A stretch of DNA of 64,000 nt from NCBI GenBank assembly GCA_017937385.1, contig JAGBDR010000025.1, positions 62,001 through 126,000 on the forward strand, read 5' to 3'. Source of the stretch: Parabacteroides sp. Lineage in GTDB: Bacteria > Bacteroidota > Bacteroidia > Bacteroidales > Tannerellaceae. A program made the position numbers and the translations under genes. The stretch's first letter is position 1, and the number at the start of each line of letters is the position of its first letter. Below are positions 8,807-16,517 of the stretch, in pieces. The notes beneath the pieces were generated by a model. It was not told the DNA's origin. It ran no database searches and was given only the letters and a program-made list of their open reading frames with translations.

Positions 8807-9646
8807 TTATTTATACTTCAATCCTCGATACAATACATCTTTTCTATCACTGTAGGAATAGTAATCACCTTTAAGTGTTTTATCCTCAAAAATTATATTT
8901 TCTTCAAAGTGATCTGAATAATATCCTTCGTTGTCAAATATAGTATGCCTCAAAACAATATATCCAAAATCATTTTCTTGATAACATCCTATTTCTCTGA
9001 CTTCTTTTCTTTGTATCAATCCAGTTTTAGTTGTATTCCATTCATATATATTGAAAGTATTGCAACAGCATCCATTGAAACCATAAGCTATTATCCTTTG
9101 ATTATGTATATCAATACTCCAATAAGGGTCAATCTCAAAACCATTGTCATTACTATCCAACAGTAATTTCAATTCGGGAAATGTGTAGAGAGAGTATCTT
9201 GACAATCCTCTTTGACCTCCACCAAAGTCTTTTTGTATTAAAATTTCTTTCTTACCATCAAAATTCAAATCAACCAATGTAAAAAAAGTATAATCTAAAA
9301 ACATTCTACCACTAAATTTAGCTTGGTTGTCTCTTGCAAGTGTATTATTAATTGTATAATCAATAGAAACAATATCTCCATCCTTGTTTAACCAATCAAT
9401 TGAAGTAGTTCCAATTTGTTTACTAAAAATTGTGTTTCCTTTATTCGTTTCAATGGACAAATCTGCATATATATGTTCTGATGACTTTTCTTGTTTAAAT
9501 ATTACTTTAAACTTATATTCATCAACGTATTGTTCTTTTTCCCCTATTGTTTCTTGTTGCTCTGAGTTTGACAGATTCTCTTGTTTACTTGGCTGATTGT
9601 TACAACTAAGCAAACATAATCCAAGTAAGAAGATAAAGTGTTTCAT
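8807..9646 (-). CDS. Lipoprotein of unknown function
   Basis: A 279-aa protein with a lipoprotein signal: a hydrophobic stretch ending in the lipobox LLSC (Cys15), then a Ser/Asn/Gln-rich linker to about residue 40. The mature part is mostly predicted beta strand and has an Asp-rich DLNFDGKKEIL around residue 130, like the calcium-binding type loops of VCBS/FG-GAP or XAC2610-like lipoproteins. Two close cysteines form a NGCCCNTF cluster near residue 193. The gene starts 7 bases after the preceding LRR lipoprotein gene, so the two are co-transcribed. It is cargo of the element. I do not recognise a specific family. Confidence 0.75.
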   Translation of the reverse strand: MKHFIFLLGLCLLSCNNQPSKQENLSNSEQQETIGEKEQYVDEYKFKVIFKQEKSSEHIYADLSIETNKGNTIFSKQIGTTSIDWLNKDGDIVSIDYTINNTLARDNQAKFSGRMFLDYTFFTLVDLNFDGKKEILIQKDFGGGQRGLSRYSLYTFPELKLLLDSNDNGFEIDPYWSIDIHNQRIIAYGFNGCCCNTFNIYEWNTTKTGLIQRKEVREIGCYQENDFGYIVLRHTIFDNEGYYSDHFEENIIFEDKTLKGDYYSYSDRKDVLYRGLKYK

Positions 9647-9653
9647 CTTCTAT

Positions 9654-10640
9654 TTAATAAGCAAATCTATTATCTGCACAACTCTTTATAAACTCTATAT
9701 GAGGTGTATAATTGTCATAAGTCATGAATTTAGGCCAATTCCCTTCTGCAGAAAGAAAAGAGTAGGCATACAATTCTTGGCAAGATTCTAAATATGACTC
9801 AAACAATTTTCTGTTCTTTTCCAACATCTTATTCCAATCTCTCATACTTTGAGCTTTAACATCTAATTTGGCTCTTTCTTCTTCAGCTACTTTTCCTTGA
9901 AAAGTATGATATAAATATACATTTTCATAAATATCGTCTTCTGAAATGAATGCCCATTTATATGCTCCATCCAAGTAGTATTGATTCAAACGTTCTTCAA
10001 AACGAGTAAAATAGAATCCTGCAGTAGAATAGAATCTATCTATATAATAAGCTCTAATACATTTTTCTATATCTTTTGGATGTGATAAATGTGCATAAGT
10101 ATTCAAATTATTTAAAAGAGTATCAATCATATCATTACTCAAATTTGGAATGGAATCACTATTAGTATAATATTTACCATCTTTGCTATATCCTAACTCT
10201 TCCAACCACTTATCAAAAGTAATATCAAACAAAGCCTGTTTCGATACCAACCTTTCTAAATTCTTACAATTAGAAAAAGCCCCATATCCAACTGAAATAT
10301 CATTAGGAAGTATAACAGTTCGTATTCTATCATTACCCATAAAAGCCTTTGGTCGAATATACTTGATTGTAGTTTCTTCCAAATCCAAATAAGATAAGCT
10401 ATCCATATTTTGAATCGTAATCATATCCCATTCATTGATTTTCCCTGTTACAATCAATGTGTCAATGACATCTTTATTATAATTACTCAATAAAGAATCT
10501 AACGTTCCTGATTTTGAGACGTTTACTGTAACTGACGTTTGTAAAGGTGTGTTATCATTACAAGCAAATAAGCATAATACAAGTAAGAGAATATAGTATT
10601 TCATTTTCTCCATCATTTTATCTATCCTATTAATTTTCAT
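9654..10640 (-). CDS. Lipoprotein with BspA-type leucine-rich repeat
   Basis: 328 aa as given, but the ATG at codon 13 (base 10604) is the better start: it follows a GGAG and gives a clean lipoprotein signal MKYYILLLVLCLFAC. Residues about 60-135 hold two BspA/LRR_5-like repeats (SLSYLDLEETTIKYIRPKAF, then an NLERL segment). The C-terminal half (about 145-328) is helical and aromatic-rich with no domain I recognise. It should be anchored in the periplasm or on the surface. BspA-like repeats usually mediate protein contacts. A 32-bp motif upstream (10697-10728) is shared with the sirtuin gene. It is the first gene of a two-gene operon. Confidence 0.75.
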   Translation of the reverse strand: MKINRIDKMMEKMKYYILLLVLCLFACNDNTPLQTSVTVNVSKSGTLDSLLSNYNKDVIDTLIVTGKINEWDMITIQNMDSLSYLDLEETTIKYIRPKAFMGNDRIRTVILPNDISVGYGAFSNCKNLERLVSKQALFDITFDKWLEELGYSKDGKYYTNSDSIPNLSNDMIDTLLNNLNTYAHLSHPKDIEKCIRAYYIDRFYSTAGFYFTRFEERLNQYYLDGAYKWAFISEDDIYENVYLYHTFQGKVAEEERAKLDVKAQSMRDWNKMLEKNRKLFESYLESCQELYAYSFLSAEGNWPKFMTYDNYTPHIEFIKSCADNRFAY

Positions 10641-10696
10641 ACATCAGGTAATCCTAATCTTTCTAACTTCATTGATAGTACCTTTTTTCAATGGGG

Positions 10697-10728
10697 TATA
10701 TAAAACCGTTATCCATCAAAAAAAGTAC
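10697..10728 (-). promoter_or_regulatory. Shared upstream motif, copy A
   Basis: 32 bases, 28 of them identical to 11596-11627. It lies 57 bases upstream of the LRR lipoprotein reading frame. On the minus strand it holds TTTGAT followed by an AT-rich TTTTATATA. Confidence 0.5.
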
Positions 10729-10761
10729 TCACTTTAAAAATACCGTTTATATTACTCATTA

Positions 10762-11553
10762 TCAATCAAAAATCTTATATTTATTTAGTTGTGTTAATTC
10801 ATCTATCAATATATCCACACCTTTTGTCGCAACTTCTTTTATGTGAACAAATCCATTTGGAATTTTATTAGATAAATCAGATGGATCAATCACGTAACAA
10901 GGTGTTTCAGAATTAGTATAATTAATCAGTGTAGCTGCTGGATTTACTTCTAATGAAGTGCCTATCACGACAAAAATATCTGCATCTTTTACATAATCAA
11001 TAGCTACTTCCATAGCATATAAACATTCTCCAAACCAAACTATGAAAGGTCTTAGCTGTGATCCATCCTCTGCCTTATCTCCTATCAATATGGGCTTATC
11101 CAATGGATATTCTTTGATACAGTGAGGATTCAGCATTTCTTTGGACGATGTTACTTTTGTCAATTCTCCATGTAAATGAATCACATGGCTGCTCCCTGCC
11201 CGTTCATGTAGATTATCCACATTCTGAGTGATAATTGTAATATCAAACCAGTTTTCTAATTCAGCTAATAGTTTATGGGCATGATTAGGTTCAACTTCTA
11301 AAAGTTGCTTTCTTCTGTAATTATAGAAGTCCAATACCAATTCTGGATTTTTAAGCCATCCTCCAACACTTGCTAATTTCAATGGATCATACCTATTCCA
11401 CAAGCCACTTTTATCACGAAATGTAGATAATCCACTTTCTGCACTGATTCCTGCTCCAGTAAATACCACTAATTTCTTTTTTGAAGGTAGCTTATTCTTA
11501 TTTATACTATTATAAATCATATTGTATGGAATCAAAATCAAACTGTCTACCAC
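10762..11553 (-). CDS. Sir2-family NAD-dependent protein deacylase
   Basis: A 263-aa sirtuin with the complete core: NAD-binding GAGISAESGLSTFRD, the acidic-pocket TQNVDNLHERAG, the catalytic His in HLHGEL, and GTSLEVNPAATL. The FYNYRR segment keeps the YxxR pair that in CobB-type class III sirtuins reads succinyl or malonyl lysine. Only one Cys of the usual four-Cys zinc module is present. The protein would remove acyl groups from lysine and consume NAD+. It is small and has no effector domain, unlike NAD-depleting defence sirtuins. It lies as element cargo between lipoprotein genes. Met12 (base 11520) is an alternative start nearer the conserved core. Confidence 0.92.
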   Translation of the reverse strand: MVDSLILIPYNMIYNSINKNKLPSKKKLVVFTGAGISAESGLSTFRDKSGLWNRYDPLKLASVGGWLKNPELVLDFYNYRRKQLLEVEPNHAHKLLAELENWFDITIITQNVDNLHERAGSSHVIHLHGELTKVTSSKEMLNPHCIKEYPLDKPILIGDKAEDGSQLRPFIVWFGECLYAMEVAIDYVKDADIFVVIGTSLEVNPAATLINYTNSETPCYVIDPSDLSNKIPNGFVHIKEVATKGVDILIDELTQLNKYKIFD

Positions 11554-11595
11554 AATTTACGTATATCTTCATATAATCTGAACATCCCATAAGAT

Positions 11596-11627
11596 TATAT
11601 AAAACTGTTATCTATCAAAATAAGTAT
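11596..11627 (-). promoter_or_regulatory. Shared upstream motif, copy B
   Basis: 32 bases, 28 identical to 10697-10728, lying 43 bases upstream of the sirtuin gene. The two copies suggest common control of the sirtuin and the LRR lipoprotein operon. Confidence 0.5.
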
Positions 11628-11646
11628 TGTTATTAAAAATCAATTG

Positions 11647-12600
11647 TTATCTTATTTCCCATTCCAGTTTATGCAACTCTTCATTAGACATTTTCGGATA
11701 ACCATATTTCTCTTTTAACTCTTCTTCCGTAAATGTTTTATCAAAATTATCCCCTAATAAGAAAATGATTGATTTTTCGATTTCATTGATATGATGTTCA
11801 TATAGATTCTTCGGTAAGTCATTTACGAAATTATTAGATGTATCTATATATTCAAAGATATTTGTTACATTCTTTAAAGCAATACGATACCTAAACAAAG
11901 CAGCACATAGAAATCGATTTGTACAGGAAGGAGAATTGTTTCCTAAATTACTAAAAAAACAATCCTTTTTTTTACGATCTGAAAAACCATTATCCAATAA
12001 ATCATATAACTGGGTAAGTTTATCTTTAGAAATTTCATCATCCACTATAAAAAAAGGTATTCGTTTCAAATTAGAAATTTCTTTCCCTGTATATGCTGAT
12101 ATAACAGACAAAACCCTTTCGCAACGAATTTTATCAGATGTTATTTCAGAATCTTTATTGTAGTCATAAAACCTGATCATATTATTATCATAATATGATA
12201 ATTTTATCACTTTCTTCAATAGTCTATAAGCATCCCATCCACCAATAGAAAAATTGATATTCGATTTTATTTTATTGGCTATTAGATCAATCTGTTCATC
12301 TAAATCCTTTTTACCTTCCAAAAACACATTTAATTCTTTCTCTTCTAATCTCGTCCTTTCTGCATAATCATGTATAACGAGAGTCGCGACAGATTTTTTT
12401 ATTTCGTACTCTTCAACTAATACATCTATCAAGTATTTTGTTCTTAACTTTAAAGCATGTGGATTTGAGCCATCATATTCCTGAGGCCCCCAAAAACAAT
12501 CAATATAATGCCCGTCCCTAAGGTAATATGAAGTGCTGCTAATAATATAATCATCCCAAGAAACTTTTTCGTGTGGATCAATTTTCTTTTTCATTTTCAT
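11647..12600 (-). CDS. Unknown 317-aa protein overlapping the pseudo-transpeptidase gene
   Basis: A 317-aa, charged, apparently cytosolic protein: no signal peptide and no membrane segment. The N-terminus is Lys-rich. A Trp/Tyr-rich stretch at about 13-45 is followed by long predicted helices with many Glu/Lys/Ile. Cysteines are clustered in the middle (CFFSN, SCTNRFLCAA). The reading frame begins inside the last 23 bases of the upstream lipoprotein gene in another frame, which implies translational coupling and a shared job or a shared regulation. I recognise no family. It is one of the two least explained proteins of the element. Confidence 0.75.
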   Translation of the reverse strand: MKMKKKIDPHEKVSWDDYIISSTSYYLRDGHYIDCFWGPQEYDGSNPHALKLRTKYLIDVLVEEYEIKKSVATLVIHDYAERTRLEEKELNVFLEGKKDLDEQIDLIANKIKSNINFSIGGWDAYRLLKKVIKLSYYDNNMIRFYDYNKDSEITSDKIRCERVLSVISAYTGKEISNLKRIPFFIVDDEISKDKLTQLYDLLDNGFSDRKKKDCFFSNLGNNSPSCTNRFLCAALFRYRIALKNVTNIFEYIDTSNNFVNDLPKNLYEHHINEIEKSIIFLLGDNFDKTFTEEELKEKYGYPKMSNEELHKLEWEIR

Positions 12601-13513
12601 TTTCTTCTGATTTTAAATGATTCACTATCCCTTTAATCACATTCCCAGCCATCACACCACCAGAAGGATAACCCTTTTTCGGATTAGATATAATGACCAA
12701 ACAGGTATATAAAGAACCATCCACAGTAAAATAGCCACAGAAAGATACTTCTTTTCCCTCACTTGTTATTGTAGTACTGGTTTTTCCTGCAATTTCCGTA
12801 TCATCAGAATCGATATACTTTCCTGTACCACTTTCAACACAGAATCTCATTAGATCCTGAATATCCGGAATGACCTTTTCATATCCATTTATTTTATTAT
12901 GGGCAATATCTTTATATAAGTGAATTAACTTGATAGGGGAAACTTTTGTCTCATATCCGATAGACAACCACGGTAGGGCAATTGAATTCCAATTTACAGT
13001 ATCAATCGGAAATCCTAAGCCTATCATGGAAGAGGCAAATTCCATCTGATTATCCTCATATCCTTTCAGCATCAGTTTAGCCATGCCAATATTGGAATTA
13101 TACCCGAATACTTGTTTAGCCGTAATAACTCCATATCCTCCTTTATCGTGATTATGATCAACCATTCTTGCACCTTTATAAATATAAGAACCATTTCCAA
13201 CATCAACAGTATCGGAAAGATTAAGAAGATTCTCCTTTAATGCAATCATCATAGGAAAAGGATAAATCAAACCTCCTATATATCTCGGCTGATTAAAGAC
13301 ATCCGTTCCTCCATCTGTATATTTTTTATTTTTTGAAATTAGATTAACTTTGGCTGCAATCTCATTGTCCTTTATCAGAATCACCAAACCTGAATCAGCC
13401 TGTACTTCTGTCAGTTCTTTAGATAGAACCTCTTTTGAAATGGTTTGAAGATTTTCTCTTTGGCAACCGGTTATAAGCACAAGTAAGAGAAAGAATGTAC
13501 TGATTTGTTTCAT
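12578..13513 (-). CDS. Lipoprotein with degenerate FtsI-like transpeptidase domain
   Basis: A 311-aa lipoprotein (signal peptide with lipobox LITGC, Cys17). Residues about 70-305 follow the transpeptidase domain of Bacteroidota FtsI/PBP3 closely: DTVDVGNGSYIY, DHNHDKGGYG, the SxN motif in YNSNIGMAKL, PWLSIGYETKVSPIKL, ESGTGK, and the KTG position as AGKTSTT. The first catalytic motif SxxK is missing: where FtsI has PGSTFK this protein has GGLIYP, so both the acylated Ser and its Lys are gone. The large N-terminal dimerisation domain and the membrane helix of FtsI are also gone. It cannot be an ordinary peptidoglycan transpeptidase; a binding, decoy or regulatory role is possible. It overlaps the downstream unknown gene. 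Confidence 0.85.
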   Translation of the reverse strand: MKQISTFFLLLVLITGCQRENLQTISKEVLSKELTEVQADSGLVILIKDNEIAAKVNLISKNKKYTDGGTDVFNQPRYIGGLIYPFPMMIALKENLLNLSDTVDVGNGSYIYKGARMVDHNHDKGGYGVITAKQVFGYNSNIGMAKLMLKGYEDNQMEFASSMIGLGFPIDTVNWNSIALPWLSIGYETKVSPIKLIHLYKDIAHNKINGYEKVIPDIQDLMRFCVESGTGKYIDSDDTEIAGKTSTTITSEGKEVSFCGYFTVDGSLYTCLVIISNPKKGYPSGGVMAGNVIKGIVNHLKSEENENEKEN

Positions 13514-13606
13514 TTCTGTTTTCTATAATAATGAATAAAACTGTATCTTTTTCGGTTTTTCAGATAATTCAAATCGTAATGATTGGTCTACGCTTCCCGT
13601 TCAAAC

Positions 13607-13996
13607 TTATTCCCGTCTGATTTTACAGGATAGCCAATCAACAATGCCGATCAATATACAGATTCCACCTCCAATAGTCATTTTAGAATAGGCACGAAAT
13701 GTTCCTCTTGTCATTTCTTGGTCTCCACAAAGAAAGTTTATAAGTCCAGCACCCAATAATATCATACCTAATACCAAGAAATACTTTCCACTTGAAGATT
13801 TTTCTTTCTTTTCTTCTTTATCTATTTCTTGTATAATTTGGACAGCCAACTCTTCCTCTGCCCCTTGCCTTATAAGAGCTTTCTTTATCTCCTCATGTGA
13901 AACATGGTTTTGATACAAAGTAGATGCGTATTGTATCAACTCTTCGATTTGTTGTGACTGTTCCATTGTATTAATTTGATTTGTTTCCATACTCAT
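13607..13996 (-). CDS. Small membrane protein with helical N-terminal domain
   Basis: A 129-aa protein. Residues 1-65 are soluble and helical (QIEELIQYASTLY, HEEIKKALIRQG), shaped like a short UBA-like or helix-bundle module; a Lys/Glu/Ser linker follows; then two membrane helices at about 71-90 and 105-122. No family recognised. A -7-like TACTTTTG (14020-14013) lies just upstream, so it starts its own transcript, probably together with the pseudo-transpeptidase gene 93 bases further on. Confidence 0.65.
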   Translation of the reverse strand: MSMETNQINTMEQSQQIEELIQYASTLYQNHVSHEEIKKALIRQGAEEELAVQIIQEIDKEEKKEKSSSGKYFLVLGMILLGAGLINFLCGDQEMTRGTFRAYSKMTIGGGICILIGIVDWLSCKIRRE

Positions 13997-14041
13997 ATTT
14001 AATTATTTAGTGCAAAAGTATTCTAATTTGTCAGAAAGATA

Positions 14042-14094
14042 GTCATTTCACACGCTCCATTGTATGAAATGTACGTTGGAGTGTGTGAAATGAC
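14042..14094. repeat. 18-bp-arm perfect-length palindrome
   Basis: Arms 14042-14059 and 14077-14094 pair over 18 bases with one G-U type mismatch and a 17-base loop. It is in the 190-base gap between two minus-strand membrane protein genes. It could stop transcription of the upstream gene or be a protein-binding site. The plus side has ATTTTT after the stem. Confidence 0.7.
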
Positions 14095-14188
14095 GGATTT
14101 TTGTGGAATAAGAACTTTTTAAAGATTCTTTAAAGAATATTTTGTTGATAAATTGAATATTAAACATACAGATGTCTTTATTCATTAT

Positions 14189-14452
14189 TTATGAACATGA
14201 TTTAAATAATCCAACAATAAGTAATAGTACCAATGCAATAGGAACTAATATTTGACATATTGCCAATAGAGATACAAATCCTAAACATCCACCTTTAGGA
14301 ATTTCAGACATATCATTATTACTTTTTCCCATTTGGTAAATTATTCCACCAACTATAAATACAATTATAACAATAGTTAATTCTGACATAATTCCATTAT
14401 AAATTAAATTTAATATTAGTTTTCCGATTTCTTTGAAACAGCATAATATCAT
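14189..14452 (-). CDS. Small two-helix membrane protein
   Basis: 87 aa, or 66 aa if translation starts at Met22 (base 14389), which opens directly into the first helix ELTIVIIVFIVGGIIYQMG. A short polar loop with NNDMSEIPKGG follows, then a second hydrophobic segment of about 25 residues ending in FKSCS. No homologous family recognised. AT-rich codon use is like its neighbours. Small two-helix proteins in mobile elements are sometimes toxins or effectors, but nothing here proves it. Confidence 0.55.
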   Translation of the reverse strand: MILCCFKEIGKLILNLIYNGIMSELTIVIIVFIVGGIIYQMGKSNNDMSEIPKGGCLGFVSLLAICQILVPIALVLLLIVGLFKSCS

Positions 14453-14613
14453 AAGTTGTATTCTTGCAATATATAACTTAATGACCTAATACTCTAACAT
14501 TTGATTCTCAATGACCAATTAATTTCGGAGATAAATAATGCTGTTAATATTATAAATACCTTACTATATACCAGGTTTAGGAAGATTTATAACCATTGAA
14601 ACAGAATTGTCAT

Positions 14614-15024
14614 TTAAGATAGAATTACATCTATACAATTATCTATATATTCATTCAACATTCTGGTTATAGCATGATTATTTACCTCGTTATGAATATG
14701 TAAAGCTGTTGTATTGAGAATATCTCGACAATAACGCTTTTGTCTGGAAGAAGAAAGATATTTTACTAATTCTTTCAGAATGACCTCTTTCTCCATTTTA
14801 ATATCACCTATAACATTTATAGCTCTTTCTAATTCAAAATCAGAAAAATTCACTTCTTCCTTTACTTGGTCAAAATAAGTAATGACATATGAACCATTTT
14901 TACAGCCGTGAGCCATCATAAAATATTGAATCATACATTGCATTTCACTTATGAGTAATACTTTTGCAATAGAGTTCAAACTCGGTTTGAAAATCCATGG
15001 AGTACCTGTATATTTGATAGGCAT
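14614..15024 (-). CDS. Hypothetical protein, 136 aa
   Basis: A 136-aa soluble, helix-rich protein with no signal or membrane segment and no motif I recognise. There is a basic stretch SSSRQKRYCRD at about residue 92. It lies in a run of three small unknown genes on the same strand (14614-15996), 40 bases after the stop of the next upstream gene, so probably one transcript. Confidence 0.55.
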   Translation of the reverse strand: MPIKYTGTPWIFKPSLNSIAKVLLISEMQCMIQYFMMAHGCKNGSYVITYFDQVKEEVNFSDFELERAINVIGDIKMEKEVILKELVKYLSSSRQKRYCRDILNTTALHIHNEVNNHAITRMLNEYIDNCIDVILS

Positions 15025-15064
15025 AATTATTAATTTTATTATATTGAAAAATAGATATTTATGA

Positions 15065-15466
15065 TTAGTTCTTATAAGAACTTCTTATAATTTCTCTTAT
15101 AGCATTTTTCCCATCTTCTGTAGAACAGAATTCTTTTACTTGATTAGTGATTATAGCATCAGTATTTTGTGAAAATCTTCTACCATTTTTATAATAATCA
15201 GTTGCTAATATTACAATAGCTATACCTTCACCAATAGAAGTTTTTTCTCCCAAAATGCCTGTATTATATGTATAACGTCTAAAATATGATGAGAATGGGT
15301 CTTGAAATTCTTGTGCTATGCAAATTAATTCTCTTCTTAAAGAATTATATTTATTTGCCGCCAATTCCCAAGATATTTCTCTACAACTCAATTTCACTAA
15401 TAAGTTCCAGAAATCAACTAATTTATCTTTGAACTCATCTTCTTTGCTTGTTCCAAACCATCCCAT
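15065..15466 (-). CDS. Hypothetical protein, 133 aa
   Basis: A 133-aa soluble protein beginning MGWFGTSKEDEFKDKL, helical in the first 60 residues, with a central IGEGIAIVILATDYY segment that may be a buried helix. The N-terminal MGWF resembles short hydrophobic starts but is not a signal peptide. No family recognised. It is the middle gene of the three-gene run, 35 bases downstream of the 164-aa gene. Confidence 0.55.
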   Translation of the reverse strand: MGWFGTSKEDEFKDKLVDFWNLLVKLSCREISWELAANKYNSLRRELICIAQEFQDPFSSYFRRYTYNTGILGEKTSIGEGIAIVILATDYYKNGRRFSQNTDAIITNQVKEFCSTEDGKNAIREIIRSSYKN

Positions 15467-15501
15467 AATTCCAAATTACTAAATTAGGCATTCAATTTAT
15501 A

Positions 15502-15996
15502 TTACAACCAACAGGTAACATAGAATGGATGAGTTTTTTCATATTCAGAATTTACTTGCCATTTATAATCAGGATATAATGGAGGAATCTTTTCAAACTC
15601 ATTTTCTAATCTATAAGGATTAGGATATGAGTTTAATAATCTCTCTACTCCTATTATTTCTTTAGTAGAAGGCTTTCTGCCATCATGAGTAAACATTTCT
15701 TTAAAGATTCTTCTGAAAGAACATTGTCTAATTTTATCCATTTTCCCAATTGTAGTTGGAAATATTAATGGATTTAAACTTAATATTGATTCTATATCTT
15801 CTTGATTGAGATTTAAAATTCGAAAAGTAAGCCAATAGAGTATTTGTTCGTCTTTACTATTTACAGAGCTATTGCTCCAAACTAATGTGTCTCTTAAAAT
15901 TCTAACTATGATTTTCTTTTGGAGATATACTGTTGCCTTGTCAGTATTTACCATTTCTAACCAATCCTCATTTGTCCAATTTAAATTATTATCCAT
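15502..15996 (-). CDS. Hypothetical protein, 164 aa
   Basis: A 164-aa soluble protein, first of three small unknown genes on the minus strand. It is rich in Trp, Asn and Ile and mostly helical in the first 120 residues (NWTNEDWLEMV, DEQILYWLTFRILNL). The C-terminal quarter is Pro/Tyr-rich (IPPLYPDYKWQV). No motif or family recognised. Its start is 52 bases below the U-run of the long-hairpin RNA locus, so read-through from that promoter could reach it. Confidence 0.55.
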   Translation of the reverse strand: MDNNLNWTNEDWLEMVNTDKATVYLQKKIIVRILRDTLVWSNSSVNSKDEQILYWLTFRILNLNQEDIESILSLNPLIFPTTIGKMDKIRQCSFRRIFKEMFTHDGRKPSTKEIIGVERLLNSYPNPYRLENEFEKIPPLYPDYKWQVNSEYEKTHPFYVTCWL

Positions 15997-16040
15997 ATCT
16001 CGATCTTTTTCTTTCCTTGTTCCCCTACGGAAAGTGAAAT

Positions 16041-16322
16041 AAAAAAAGAGCGTGGGAACTGTTTTAATATCTTATCTGCTTTAGAGGTATCGCCAAACAC
16101 CTACCGAACAAATAAAAAACAACAGTCCCACGCCTATATGATATAATATCCTTGTCAAGGATTATGTATATATCACAGGCGTGAGCGTTTCTGTTGCTAT
16201 TATTACTTGTTCGGTTTTTGAAAATTGGCGATTTTCTAAAGCAAGAATAATATCTTAAAAACGCTCTTCGTTAATTATGTCCTTCTATAGAGGTTCAACG
16301 CCATGAACGTGTAGAATTGTCA
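16041..16322 (-). ncRNA. Free-standing long-hairpin RNA locus (putative)
   Basis: Bases 16048-16266 form one long imperfect palindrome of about 219 bases. Pairing blocks, from the outside in, are 16048-16053 with 16261-16266 (GAGCGT), 16078-16084 with 16236-16242 (CTAAAGC), 16089-16096 with 16225-16232 (TTGGCGAT), 16103-16111 with 16207-16215 (TTGTTCGGT), 16121-16125 with 16191-16195, 16129-16135 with 16177-16183 (AGGCGTG) and 16143-16154 with 16156-16165. On the minus strand it is preceded by a TACCTTTG box (16330-16323) and ends in a GCTC-T7 tail, as a complete transcription unit would. No reading frame fits. Expression is inferred. A folded-back mobile repeat is the alternative. Confidence 0.65.
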
Positions 16323-16330
16323 CAAAGGTA
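16323..16330 (-). promoter_or_regulatory. -7 box of the long-hairpin RNA locus
   Basis: TACCTTTG on the minus strand fits TAnnTTTG. A GTTG lies 18 bases and a TTTG 22 bases upstream as possible -33 elements. The hairpin begins about 55 bases downstream. Confidence 0.55.
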
Positions 16331-16373
16331 CGAAAAGTGTTTATATTTCAACCAAATAAGAGAATAGAATTTT

Positions 16374-16517
16374 TTATTTGTCCTTAAATTTCCCTGTTAT
16401 CCAGAAAAAGAGAAACAAACAGCCATAAAACAGAAGAAAAAGAGTTGCTATAACTGGGTATATGTCTGGATTCCCAATCACACAAATAAGAAGCACTAAG
16501 AAAAACAACCATTTCAT
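16374..16517 (-). CDS. 47-aa membrane protein overlapping radC
   Basis: A 47-aa frame whose ATG overlaps the TGA of radC as ATGA, so translation is very likely coupled. It begins MKWLFFLVLLICVIGN, has a short polar turn NPDIYP, and a second hydrophobic stretch PVIATLFLLFYGCLFLFFWI, ending in a basic TGKFKDK. This gives two membrane helices and a positive tail. No family recognised. The two-helix layout and the tight coupling make a real gene more likely than chance, but such a short frame remains uncertain. Confidence 0.55.
   Translation of the reverse strand: MKWLFFLVLLICVIGNPDIYPVIATLFLLFYGCLFLFFWITGKFKDK

Noticed and set aside
10762..11553. Thoeris- or DSR-type defence effector
   Set aside because: The protein is a single sirtuin core with no extra domain, and no TIR or SMC-like partner lies nearby.
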